A DNA stretch of 64,000 bases from Photobacterium angustum. GTDB lineage: Bacteria > Pseudomonadota > Gammaproteobacteria > Enterobacterales > Vibrionaceae. The notes below the pieces were generated by a model. The model worked only from the letters and a program-made list of their open reading frames with translations, was not told the DNA's origin and made no database searches. Shown here in pieces: positions 25,976 through 34,803 of the stretch. Made by a program: the position numbers and the translations under genes. The DNA lies in assembly GCF_002954615.1 (NCBI RefSeq), contig NZ_MSCJ01000001.1, positions 1,426,001-1,490,000 on the forward strand, read 5' to 3'. Numbering within the stretch: position 1 is the first letter of the stretch; each line of letters begins with the position of its first letter.

Positions 25976-26260
25976 ATGATGAATAAGAAGCCCGACCGTA
26001 AAACGGCGATGTTGAGTATTATCAGCCAAGTGAAACAACAATTTCCTCTTTATGACGAAAGTACTTTTGTCTGTGGTCCTGATAACAAATGCGTCGGTTG
26101 CCCTAAAAAACTGTTAGAGCTCGTTGATACTGATTTAACCTATTGGGAATCCGCTATTTCACGAGGTGAAACACCGCAATTTGACGAGATCCGTCGATTT
26201 GGCAAACTTTGTAATAATGTCCGCCGCGCATTAGTGAGAAACAACATCATTAGTAACTAG
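25976..26260 (+). CDS. Small cysteine-containing protein of unknown function
   Basis: A 94-residue soluble protein. A cluster FVCGPDNKCVGCPKKLLEL (Cys at about 33, 39 and 42) plus a fourth Cys in FGKLCNNVRR could bind a metal or Fe-S cluster. The rest is helical and charged. It begins with two ATGs; no strong ribosome site. It lies just upstream of the rhlE-like helicase gene on the same strand, without overlap. Family not recognised. Confidence 0.7.
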   Translation: MMNKKPDRKTAMLSIISQVKQQFPLYDESTFVCGPDNKCVGCPKKLLELVDTDLTYWESAISRGETPQFDEIRRFGKLCNNVRRALVRNNIISN

Positions 26261-26381
26261 TTGTTTTTGTCTTCTCTGCCCGACTACATACAGCCGATTG
26301 TTAAGCGTGGTATAATCTGCACGTATTTGCGTTAGTTAGTGCGCCGCATTAGCTATTTAATGATTTATTTTGAGATTCTAC

Positions 26382-27749
26382 ATGCCATTCTCTAAGCTTG
26401 GATTAAACGATTCTATCGTTAAAGCCGTAACCGAAATGGGTTACACCTCTCCTACTCCTATTCAAGAAAAAGCCATTCCTGTTGCTCTAACCGGTAAAAA
26501 CTTGATGGCAGCAGCACAAACAGGTACGGGTAAAACTGCCAGTTTTGTACTGCCTATTCTACAAATGCTAGATGATGGCACCAAAGTTCGCGCAAAACGT
26601 ATACGTGCTCTCATTCTTGCACCTACTCGTGAATTAGCCGTTCAAGTAGAAGACAATATTAAGCAATACAGTAAGCACTTAAATTTAACGTCAATGGCAA
26701 TGTACGGTGGTGTTGATTACGAACCGCAGAAACGTCGCTTAATTGAAGGTGTCGATATTCTTGTCGCTACCCCTGGTCGTCTATTAGATATGTACACTAA
26801 GCGTGCAATCCACTTTGATGCCATTGAAATTCTTGTACTTGATGAAGCTGACCGTATGTTAGATATGGGCTTTATTGAAGACATTAATAAGATTGTTGAG
26901 CGTTTACCTGTTGATCGTCAAAACATGCTGTTCTCTGCAACGCTTTCTGATCAAGTACGCTTTCTTGCAAAAACAGCGGTGCGCAATCCCATTGAAATCT
27001 CAGTAGCAAAAGATGCTTCTGCTGATCCAAAAATCGATCAATGGCTTGTTACTGTTGATAAAGACATGAAATCGGCTTTGCTGAGCCATTTGATCCAAGA
27101 ACAAAAATGGGATCAAGCATTAATCTTTATCGAAACTAAACATGGTGCAGCAAAACTGGTTACCCAATTAGAAAAGCGTGGCATTTCCGCTGAATCTTTC
27201 CACAGTGGTCGTAGCCAAGCCGTACGTTCTCAATTACTGGAAGATTTTAAAAACGGTAAATTGCAATATCTTATTGCCACTGGCGTCGCTTCGCGTGGTA
27301 TCGATATTGAGCAACTGACTCGTGTTGTTAACTACGATCTACCGTTCCCACCAGAAGAATATGTGCACCGTATTGGTCGTACAGGTCGTGCAGGAGCATC
27401 GGGTGAAGCGATTTCATTTGTTTCACGCGATAACTTTAAAAATCTATGCATGATTGAAAGCCTACTTGGCCATTTGATCACACGTAAAGAAATCGAAGGT
27501 TTTGTACCGAAAAAAGACGTACCCGTTTCGGTTTTAAACTACAAGCCTAAGTTTAAAAAACCAATGACACCTCGTGACAGTGATAGCGAAAATTCTGAGC
27601 GTAAACCTCGTCGAGATACACGCTCGAAAAACAATGCGCCACGTGGTGAAAATACAAAATCAACTAAGCCTAAACGTCGTAAACCAATTACTGATCGTGA
27701 TACGGGCATTCCACGTAACCCACGCAATAAAGCGAAACCGGCTCAGTAA
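26382..27749 (+). CDS. DEAD-box RNA helicase, RhlE type
   Basis: An ATP-dependent RNA helicase of 455 residues. Q-motif FSKLGLNDSIVKAV...PTPIQ, motif I AAQTGTGKT, Ia APTRELAVQ, Ib TPGRLLD, II DEAD, III SAT, IV IFIETK, V ATGVASRGID and VI HRIGRTGRAG. A disordered basic tail after about residue 385 (KPKFKKP, KPRRDTRSK, KPKRRKP) probably adds RNA affinity, as in RhlE and SrmB. The ATG at 26382 (MPFSKLG) is preferred over the codon at 26370. Probably involved in ribosome assembly or mRNA turnover, especially in the cold. Confidence 0.93.
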   Translation: MPFSKLGLNDSIVKAVTEMGYTSPTPIQEKAIPVALTGKNLMAAAQTGTGKTASFVLPILQMLDDGTKVRAKRIRALILAPTRELAVQVEDNIKQYSKHLNLTSMAMYGGVDYEPQKRRLIEGVDILVATPGRLLDMYTKRAIHFDAIEILVLDEADRMLDMGFIEDINKIVERLPVDRQNMLFSATLSDQVRFLAKTAVRNPIEISVAKDASADPKIDQWLVTVDKDMKSALLSHLIQEQKWDQALIFIETKHGAAKLVTQLEKRGISAESFHSGRSQAVRSQLLEDFKNGKLQYLIATGVASRGIDIEQLTRVVNYDLPFPPEEYVHRIGRTGRAGASGEAISFVSRDNFKNLCMIESLLGHLITRKEIEGFVPKKDVPVSVLNYKPKFKKPMTPRDSDSENSERKPRRDTRSKNNAPRGENTKSTKPKRRKPITDRDTGIPRNPRNKAKPAQ

Positions 27750-27771
27750 ACACAGCGTTAAACTTTAAACA

Positions 27772-27836
27772 AAAAATGGCGAGATGGACTGAATATACTT
27801 TCTAATAAAGTGTATTCAATACATCCCGCCATTTTT
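27772..27836. terminator. Bidirectional terminator between the helicase gene and fruA
   Basis: Long hairpin: AAAAATGGCG (27772-27781) with CGCCATTTTT (27827-27836), plus the inner pair TGAATATAC / GTGTATTCA. Confidence 0.88.
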
Positions 27837-27851
27837 ATATCTGTCGTTATA

Positions 27852-29591
27852 TTACGCTTTTGCTGTATCTAATGTTGTTGCCGAATTTTGCTCTGGACGC
27901 TTTAATATAGCGTAAGAAATACCCGTTACTAATGTACCTGCAATAATTGCAACAAGGTAAAGTAGTGGCGGTGTGATGGCGTTAGGGATCAACAGTACAA
28001 ACAGACCGCCGTGTGGAGCCATTAGTTTTGCACCAAACAACATCGATAATGCACCTGTTAATGCGCCACCTAGCATACAGCATGGAATAACACGCATAGG
28101 ATCACGCGCTGCAAATGGAATCGCACCTTCAGAGATGAAACATAAACCTAATACGAAAGAGGCTTTACCTGCTTCATTTTCACTTGCCGCAAATTTACGT
28201 TTTGCAAGGAACGTCGCTAAGCCCATGCCCATTGCTGGCACCATACCTGCAGCCATAACCGCAGCCATTGGCGCATAAGTATGTGACGCTAATAAACCCA
28301 CACCAAAGGTGTAAGCTGCTTTATTCACTGGACCACCAAGGTCAAAGCACATCATACAACCTAGAATCACACCTAAAAGCACAGCATTTGCAGAACCCAT
28401 CGTATTTAGGAAGTGGGTTAACCCTTCCATTGCTGCCGATACTGGACCACCAACAATGTAGATCATTACAAGACCGGTAATTAAACTCGCCACCAGCGGA
28501 ATGATTAAAATAGGTTTTAATGCATCCATTGATTGTGGCAGTTTCACTTTTTCAGCTAAGAATTTTGCACTGTAACCTGCGAGGAAACCTGCAACAATAC
28601 CACCTAAGAATCCCGCACCTGTCGCACTTGCTAACATACCGCCAATTAAGCCAGGTGCTAGACCCGGGCGGTCTGCAATGGAGAAAGCGATAAAGCCAGC
28701 TAATACAGGAACCATCAATGCAAAGGCAGATTCACCACCAATTTTCATTAAGGCCGCCGCTAATGTGCCCTGCTCTTTAAATGCCTCGATACCAAAAACA
28801 AACGACAGTGCAATAGACAAACCACCCGCAACAACTAATGGCAGCATGTAAGATACACCTGTCATTAAGTGTTTATAAACGCCTGCTTTTTCTTCTTTCT
28901 TCTCACTATTTTCTTTAACGGTATGTGTATAAGGCGTTGCTTGTTCAAACGATTTCTCTATTTCTTGAGCTGTTTTCTTTAGTGCCAATCCAGTACTGGT
29001 TTTATACAGCGCTTTGCCATTAAAACGAGATAAGTCGACATCAATGTCGGCGGCAATAATTACTAGATCAGCAGCTTCAATTTCCTCGGCTGTTAACTGG
29101 TTTTTAGCGCCTACTGAACCACGTGTTTCAACTTTAATTTCATAACCTTGACGTTTGGCTTCCGTCTCTAGCGCTTCTGCTGCCATAAACGTATGCGCAA
29201 CACCTGTTGGACACGCGGTGATTGCTACAATCTTTTTCTTGGTCGATATAGCTTGAGATGCCACACTTTCAACAGTCAGCTCTGATGCCTGTTCAACCGC
29301 TTTTTGTAACCACGCGGTTGGGTTTTCCATGCAAGCGGTAACATCAGCACGAAAGACTCGCTTACCAACAAAACGTTGCTCATCAATAGCGAGATTTTCA
29401 TTGGCGGCAATCACAATACAGTCAGCTTGTTCGATCTGTAGTTGTGTTAGCAAATTGGTTGCTTTTAACGAGGAATGGCGCTCAATATTGGCTTGCCATT
29501 TTAATTCGGCGGCAGCTTTTTCAAGTAAACCTGCAGCAATTAAACTTGTTGCGATACCGCTTGGACATGCGGTAACAATACTAATATTCAT
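27852..29591 (-). CDS. fruA: PTS fructose transporter subunit EIIB'BC
   Basis: Fructose permease of the phosphotransferase system, giving fructose-1-phosphate. The 579 residues contain two EIIB-type domains, each with the phospho-Cys motif (SIVTACPSGIATS near residue 8 and AITACPTGVAHTFMAAE near residue 125), then a membrane EIIC domain from about residue 235 to the end with typical Gly-rich helices (GPVNKAAYTFG, EGAIPFAARDP). Last gene of fruBKA; the operon ends at the terminator at 27772-27836. Confidence 0.96.
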   Translation of the reverse strand: MNISIVTACPSGIATSLIAAGLLEKAAAELKWQANIERHSSLKATNLLTQLQIEQADCIVIAANENLAIDEQRFVGKRVFRADVTACMENPTAWLQKAVEQASELTVESVASQAISTKKKIVAITACPTGVAHTFMAAEALETEAKRQGYEIKVETRGSVGAKNQLTAEEIEAADLVIIAADIDVDLSRFNGKALYKTSTGLALKKTAQEIEKSFEQATPYTHTVKENSEKKEEKAGVYKHLMTGVSYMLPLVVAGGLSIALSFVFGIEAFKEQGTLAAALMKIGGESAFALMVPVLAGFIAFSIADRPGLAPGLIGGMLASATGAGFLGGIVAGFLAGYSAKFLAEKVKLPQSMDALKPILIIPLVASLITGLVMIYIVGGPVSAAMEGLTHFLNTMGSANAVLLGVILGCMMCFDLGGPVNKAAYTFGVGLLASHTYAPMAAVMAAGMVPAMGMGLATFLAKRKFAASENEAGKASFVLGLCFISEGAIPFAARDPMRVIPCCMLGGALTGALSMLFGAKLMAPHGGLFVLLIPNAITPPLLYLVAIIAGTLVTGISYAILKRPEQNSATTLDTAKA

Positions 29592-29630
29592 TATTCGACC
29601 CCTACACTTTTCACGTTATATTTTTATGAG

Positions 29631-30581
29631 TTATGAAAGTTGAACGTTATCTTCGATTGCTTTGACTGCGCTAATATCATCAACACCAACACCCACTTGT
29701 GTTACTGCATACGCCGATAGCGCCGTTGCAAAACGTAATGTCTCTGATTTTGTCCAATGCTGTAGGTGCCCCCAACACATACCAGCAACTAAGGTATCAC
29801 CCGCACCAACAGTACTAACTACCGTCATTTTTGGCGGCTCGGCACGTAACCAGCCTTCAGAATTGCGCCACATCACTCCTTTCGCACCCAGTGACACCAC
29901 CACATTTTCAATGCCTTTAGTAGCAAGTTGCTCTGCCACTTCAATGATTTCTTCATCGCTGTGTAATTCGCATTTTGCCCAGTCAGCTAATTCTTCATCA
30001 TTTGGTTTAACCAGCCATGGTTTTGCGTCTAACCCTTCAGCAAAAGCCGCTTTACTGCTATCAAACAACACTTGCTTACCTTGCTGTTGAAGCTGCTCGA
30101 TCCATTTCGCGCATTGCTGGGTTGAAATTCCACGGGGTAAACTACCTGCGATAACAAAAACGTCATGGCTATTCGCAAGTTCAAATAATGTCGCTTCAAA
30201 TTTCGCAATGTCAGTAGCATTTACTTCAACACCGGGGAAGTTTATGTCGCTGACGCGACCATCTTGCTCTACCAATTTAACGTTGATACGTGTTGCGCCT
30301 GCGACCCTGACAAATTTATCAGTGACACCGATCTGTTTAAATAACTGACAAAAACCGTCTTGATTTTCACGCCCTAACAATCCCGTTACCGTTACTTCTG
30401 CACCTAATTCAGCGAGCACTTTTGCAACATTAACGCCTTTGCCTGCTGGGTGAAGTGAACCTGAATCCACCACATTTACTGTACCAGCAGTAAGAGATGA
30501 TAAGTGCCCTGTTAGATCCAACGCAGGATTTAACGTCACGGCGACAACTTTAAGTGACGGTTTAATTACTGTTTCGCTCAT
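29631..30581 (-). CDS. fruK: 1-phosphofructokinase
   Basis: PfkB-family sugar kinase that phosphorylates fructose-1-phosphate to fructose-1,6-bisphosphate. 316 residues. The N-terminus VVAVTLNPALDLTG and GKGVNVAKVLAELG bind the sugar phosphate; the C-terminal TVGAGDTLVAGM contains the catalytic Asp and the anion hole. The middle gene of fruBKA, 11 bases after fruB and 39 before fruA. Its substrate and product are the effectors of the Cra regulator encoded nearby. Confidence 0.95.
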   Translation of the reverse strand: MSETVIKPSLKVVAVTLNPALDLTGHLSSLTAGTVNVVDSGSLHPAGKGVNVAKVLAELGAEVTVTGLLGRENQDGFCQLFKQIGVTDKFVRVAGATRINVKLVEQDGRVSDINFPGVEVNATDIAKFEATLFELANSHDVFVIAGSLPRGISTQQCAKWIEQLQQQGKQVLFDSSKAAFAEGLDAKPWLVKPNDEELADWAKCELHSDEEIIEVAEQLATKGIENVVVSLGAKGVMWRNSEGWLRAEPPKMTVVSTVGAGDTLVAGMCWGHLQHWTKSETLRFATALSAYAVTQVGVGVDDISAVKAIEDNVQLS

Positions 30582-30592
30582 TATCTTTACCC

Positions 30593-31711
30593 TTAAAGTT
30601 TCTCGCCTAAACCATCGGCAATAGCTTGGCCAATCGCCGTTAGTGCTTGTTCAGCATCACTACCACTGGCTGTAAATTTCAATTCGTTACCACATTTCAC
30701 ACCAAGCCCAATCACCTTCATTAAGCTCTTTGCATTAACCGCTTTGCTACCGCCAGAAACATTAACGACTTGTATATCTGCATCAAACTTCTTGGTGGTA
30801 TTCACTAGCATTGCCCCCGGACGAGCATGTAAGCCATGCGGGTTTTTAATCGTAAATATTGCGCTATTGCCCTCTAATTGAGTTTGAGAAAGCACTGAAC
30901 ACATTTGCTCTGGGCTTGATGACAAAAACGCATCAACCGTTTGGCTATAAATTACCTGAGTCAATCGTTCAATATTGGCAACATAGCTACTGTTATTCGC
31001 CGCAATAACGATTAACCCTTTAACTGGATGACTCTGCTCTTCAAAGATTGCAGACGGTGTCACAACTGAAATCGCTGTTCGCTCAACCTCTTGATTACTA
31101 CTTATTAGCCACAACCCCTGACCTAAATAACTCGGCTGTTTTGCGACAACATCCGCCACCATTTGCTTGTTAGCAAAACCTTGATGATTTATTAAGCCAG
31201 CACCAACCGCACTTAACTGCAATAAATCGGTTGCTGGAAAGTCTTTTAAAACAAGTTGAGCATTGCATTCTGCTTCCGACTGCTCTGAGCCCATTAAAAT
31301 CGTAATAACTTCATCTGCTGAATCACAACGCTTTAATTTCTCTTCGATACCATCTGCTGACAGCACTTTGGTTAATTGCTTTAAAATCTCAAGATGCTCA
31401 TCGGATTTAGCGGCGATCCCAATGGCTAAATAAACAATTTGCCCCTCGCCCCAATCTACGCCTTGAGGAAAATGATGAACTTTTACACCTGTTTTATTTA
31501 CAAGATTTCGCGTCTCTGTTGTACCGTGAGGGATCGCTATACCATTACCAAGATAGGTTGAGTTTTGGGCTTCACGAGCCAACATACCATTCACATAACC
31601 CGTTTTAACTAAGCCCTCAGACTCTAACTCTGATGCCAGTACTTTGATTGCATCTTGTTTATTGTTTGCTGATTTACGCAAAGCAATATCGTGTTTTGAT
31701 AATGACAACAT
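30593..31711 (-). CDS. fruB: PTS fructose-specific EIIA / HPr fusion (FPr, DTP)
   Basis: Cytoplasmic phosphocarrier feeding FruA. 372 residues in three parts: EIIA(Fru) at about 1-145 with the active His in AIPHGTTETR, a central M domain, and HPr from about 285 with the active His in NPHGLHARPGAML and the regulatory-site region GSKAVNAKSLM. First gene of the operon. Three Cra operators lie just upstream, so repression relieved by fructose-1-phosphate is expected. Confidence 0.95.
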   Translation of the reverse strand: MLSLSKHDIALRKSANNKQDAIKVLASELESEGLVKTGYVNGMLAREAQNSTYLGNGIAIPHGTTETRNLVNKTGVKVHHFPQGVDWGEGQIVYLAIGIAAKSDEHLEILKQLTKVLSADGIEEKLKRCDSADEVITILMGSEQSEAECNAQLVLKDFPATDLLQLSAVGAGLINHQGFANKQMVADVVAKQPSYLGQGLWLISSNQEVERTAISVVTPSAIFEEQSHPVKGLIVIAANNSSYVANIERLTQVIYSQTVDAFLSSSPEQMCSVLSQTQLEGNSAIFTIKNPHGLHARPGAMLVNTTKKFDADIQVVNVSGGSKAVNAKSLMKVIGLGVKCGNELKFTASGSDAEQALTAIGQAIADGLGEKL

Positions 31712-31747
31712 CTCTAACTCCGATAGTATCGAATCTTATCCGTATTA

Positions 31748-31763
31748 GCTGAATCGTTTCAGC
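31748..31763. promoter_or_regulatory. Cra (FruR) operator 1
   Basis: GCTGAATCGTTTCAGC, a near-perfect palindrome matching the known Cra consensus TGAAACGTTTCA, 37 bases before the fruB start. Confidence 0.85.
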
Positions 31764-31822
31764 AAATGGTCAAATTAAAAGTTTCAGTCGAATTATAGGA
31801 TTATTCTATACCTATAGATTCT

Positions 31823-31838
31823 GCTGAAACCTTTCAGC
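31823..31838. promoter_or_regulatory. Cra (FruR) operator 2
   Basis: GCTGAAACCTTTCAGC, the same consensus, midway in the fruB-cra region. Confidence 0.82.
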
Positions 31839-31845
31839 TTGAATA

Positions 31846-31860
31846 CTGAATCGTTTCAGC
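31846..31860. promoter_or_regulatory. Cra (FruR) operator 3
   Basis: CTGAATCGTTTCAGC, 23 bases (centre to centre, about two helical turns) from operator 2, so tetramer contact or cooperative binding is possible. Confidence 0.82.
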
Positions 31861-32017
31861 ATAAATTTCAATTGATCAACGCATAGCGATTATCAGATCT
31901 ATGATGAAACGCACAAATTGGCCTTAAATCTATACCTAGCATTATGAAACAAGGATAGGAATTGCTATTTATAGCAAAAGGCGCTGCACAAACAGCTTTA
32001 AAGAGAAGTATCAACTG

Positions 32018-33001
32018 ATGACATTAAATGAAATTGCCAAGCTTGCTGGTGTATCAAGAACCACGGCTAGCTATATTATTAACGGTAAAGCTGAGCAATA
32101 TCGAATCAGTGAGAAGACACAACAAAAAGTCCTCGAAGTGGTCAATGCACACAACTATCGCCCAAATCATGCCGCTTCTTCCCTTCGTGCTGGAAGTAGT
32201 CAATCATTGGGTTTGATCATCCCCGATCTCGAAAACACGAGCTATGCAAAAATTGCTAAGTTATTAGAATTGAATGCTAGAACCGCAGGTTATCAAGTTA
32301 TTATTTCGTGTAGTGATGATGATCCTGTCACTGAAATGGACGTAGCCAATCTGTTATTAAGCCGTAAATTAGACGCACTTATTGTTGCGAGTGCCCTTCC
32401 TGCTGATAATGAGTTTTACAAAACAGTACAGGCTAAAGGTACGCCAGTTATTGCCATTGACCGCGCGTTAGATGATGAGTACTTTGCATCCGTAATTAGT
32501 GAAGATCTTGAGGGTGCCTATGCATTAACTAACGCATTGTTAGATCAGCCTATTTCATCGATCGGATTAATTGGTGCAGTTGCGGATCTGGGTGTTTCAA
32601 TTGAGCGAGAGCAAGGTTTTCAAGCAGCGATCAACAATCACCTCAAAACAGTGAATGTTAGCCTTGCCTATGGTGAGCAATTTAGCCAACAGCAAGGTGC
32701 ATTGATTGCTCAGCAATGGATTGATGCTAATTGCTTTCCTGAAGCTATCCTTGCCACTTCTTATACCTTGTTTGAAGGTGTTTTAGATTGTTTATTAAAG
32801 CATCCAGAGGTGATGGCAAAAACATACTTGGCAACCTTTGGTGATAATCGCTTACTTGATTTTTTACCCAATAAAATCCAATCACTCCCACAACAATTCG
32901 ATTTAATTGCTGATCATGCGCTACGACTCGCCCTCTCTGCGATTCAAGGCCATTATCAGCAAGGCGTTGAAGTCGTACCCAGAAAAGTGATCCGCCGATA
33001 A
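32018..33001 (+). CDS. cra: Catabolite repressor/activator Cra (FruR)
   Basis: LacI-family regulator of 327 residues. The HTH and hinge (TLNEIAKLAGVSRTTASYIINGKAEQYRIS ... RPNHAASSLRAG, residues 2-62) match Cra, which has a longer linker than LacI. The effector domain begins SLGLIIPDLENTSYAKIAK and binds fructose-1-phosphate in the family. It is divergent from fruBKA across 306 bases with three symmetric operators, so it probably represses fruBKA and itself. In this position (not beside mraZ as in E. coli) it is the local fru regulator common in vibrios. Confidence 0.93.
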   Translation: MTLNEIAKLAGVSRTTASYIINGKAEQYRISEKTQQKVLEVVNAHNYRPNHAASSLRAGSSQSLGLIIPDLENTSYAKIAKLLELNARTAGYQVIISCSDDDPVTEMDVANLLLSRKLDALIVASALPADNEFYKTVQAKGTPVIAIDRALDDEYFASVISEDLEGAYALTNALLDQPISSIGLIGAVADLGVSIEREQGFQAAINNHLKTVNVSLAYGEQFSQQQGALIAQQWIDANCFPEAILATSYTLFEGVLDCLLKHPEVMAKTYLATFGDNRLLDFLPNKIQSLPQQFDLIADHALRLALSAIQGHYQQGVEVVPRKVIRR

Positions 33002-33142
33002 ATAAGCGTGCATTACAAAATAACAGCATGATTTTTAGTAACTCGTTAGATATTCGATACCTACAGCACATAAATGGGTGGATACACTGTGATTTTAATC
33101 GCATAATCACAGAATGTAACTAACTAACCACTATGGCACGCT

Positions 33143-34195
33143 ATGTATCTACGTTTTAAAAATTTGCTGTTAACGCACGCACAATTTGCTCATTCCCTTC
33201 GTGTCACTATGGCTATCGCATTTAGCTTGGTCTTTTATCACTTTATTCCTGTGCCTCATTCAATGTGGGGACCTGTTACGGTAGCTGTGGTGTTAATGCA
33301 GCCCTATGCAGGCGTGATCAAACAAAAAGGCTTTCAACGTGTAGGCGGCACTTTACTCGGTGCCGTTCTAGGTTTAGTTACTGTCTTTTTTCCACAAAAC
33401 CTCGTTGCGTTCATTCCTGTTTGGATACTCACATGGTGCTTTTTGCTGTCACTCAAGTCGTATGGCAAGCATACTTATATCTTTTTCTTAGCGGTAATGA
33501 CGCTGATCATCGTGGCGTATCAAGGTAACAGCGCACAAGAAGTCTCTGTTGCACTATGGCGAGTCACCAATATTATTATTGGTAGTTTAATCGCGATGTC
33601 TTTTTCAATGCTCTTTCCTATTCGTGCTAAATATTTATGGGATAAGCTATTTAATCAAAACATGCATGATTTACGTCAGCTTTATCAAGCACATGCATCT
33701 GCTCATATACCAAGTATTAAGATACTGGCACGGATCAAAAACCAAGTTAATGAACGCCAAATAAAAATGATCAGTTTGTTGCCGAATGTACAAAAGGAAA
33801 ACCCAAAGTCAGCGGGACACTATAAAGCAATTGTCACCATTCAAAGTTCGATGATTAGCTTAATTGAACAACTCATTGAAACCCATTGGAGCTCTGATAT
33901 CGGTCGCCGTAAGTTATTAGAGCAAACAGGATTGAAAAACTATCAGCAGCAAATAGTGCTGATTTTAAATCGATTAGCCGATGATAAAGATCTTAATATT
34001 GAATTGCCTGATATTCAGCAACTAAAACAGATGGCATTACAAATATCACAACCAAAAGACTCGATTTTACTGGGGCCTTATGGTTATCTATGGTTAACGC
34101 GTCAATTGGTTTACCGTTTAGATGAGTTAATTGTGCAATTGAAATTAATCAAGAATACAAAACGTTATCAGCATAACGATACGAATGGTGATTAA
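33143..34195 (+). CDS. FUSC family inner-membrane protein
   Basis: A 350-residue FUSC/aromatic-acid-exporter-like protein. Six predicted helices occupy the first 165 residues (RVTMAIAFSLVFYHF, GPVTVAVVLMQPYAG, GGTLLGAVLGLV and others), including the PHSMWGPVTVAVVL segment characteristic of FUSC. The C-terminal half is cytoplasmic and helical. The substrate is unknown; characterised relatives export aromatic carboxylic acids. A second, longer FUSC protein is encoded at 60422. Confidence 0.85.
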   Translation: MYLRFKNLLLTHAQFAHSLRVTMAIAFSLVFYHFIPVPHSMWGPVTVAVVLMQPYAGVIKQKGFQRVGGTLLGAVLGLVTVFFPQNLVAFIPVWILTWCFLLSLKSYGKHTYIFFLAVMTLIIVAYQGNSAQEVSVALWRVTNIIIGSLIAMSFSMLFPIRAKYLWDKLFNQNMHDLRQLYQAHASAHIPSIKILARIKNQVNERQIKMISLLPNVQKENPKSAGHYKAIVTIQSSMISLIEQLIETHWSSDIGRRKLLEQTGLKNYQQQIVLILNRLADDKDLNIELPDIQQLKQMALQISQPKDSILLGPYGYLWLTRQLVYRLDELIVQLKLIKNTKRYQHNDTNGD

Positions 34196-34332
34196 TTTAT
34201 ACTAATGATTATCTTGACAATTACATTATGTATAAATAGTTATCGCATAAATCAAGAAAGAAATGCCAAACGGTAAACAACAACGTAAACTGACTCAATA
34301 ATATATTTACAGCTATGTCGGGAGAATCAGCA

Positions 34333-34707
34333 ATGACTCATAAAACGAAAACAATGGAAGTACCTGTAGCCATCGCCGATCGAGTACAGGCTTTAATTGA
34401 TGCTTTTGAAGCCAAGCAAAAGTTTAATGCCGAGCAGAAAGTAATAGTAAACAACTTCCTTGCTATGGATGGTTTAAGTTGTGAAATGGCTGTATATAGC
34501 CTACCTCAAGCAGAATTAATGGATACATTACGCTTTGCTTATGAGCTATCAGGTACAAACAGTAAATTTGTCACCAGCATTTTGACGCTAACCCGAGAGA
34601 ACCCAAAAAAAGTTTTATCTGACGCTCAACGTGCTTCGGCAAAAAGCTTGTTATTTAACCTAATAAACGATCCTTCTGTTGTTTCTGCTATGAAAGAAAT
34701 GGACTAA
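34333..34707 (+). CDS. Small helical protein of unknown function
   Basis: 124 residues from ATG 34333, which has GGGAGA at good spacing; the ATG at 34315 overlaps that site and is rejected. Sequence is helical and charged throughout, without membrane segments or Cys clusters. Followed by a perfect terminator. Not recognised. Confidence 0.7.
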   Translation: MTHKTKTMEVPVAIADRVQALIDAFEAKQKFNAEQKVIVNNFLAMDGLSCEMAVYSLPQAELMDTLRFAYELSGTNSKFVTSILTLTRENPKKVLSDAQRASAKSLLFNLINDPSVVSAMKEMD

Positions 34708-34740
34708 TTCAGCCTATTCTCTTTATAAAAGACAAAATAA

Positions 34741-34774
34741 AACGGCATGGTTAAAATTAACCATGCCGTTTTTA
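34741..34774. terminator. Bidirectional terminator, nearly perfect palindrome
   Basis: AACGGCATGGTTAA and its complement separated by two bases, with T- and A-runs outside. Placed between convergent genes. Confidence 0.92.
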
Positions 34775-34803
34775 ATTCTATAGCACTCACTATTGGCAGT
34801 AAC

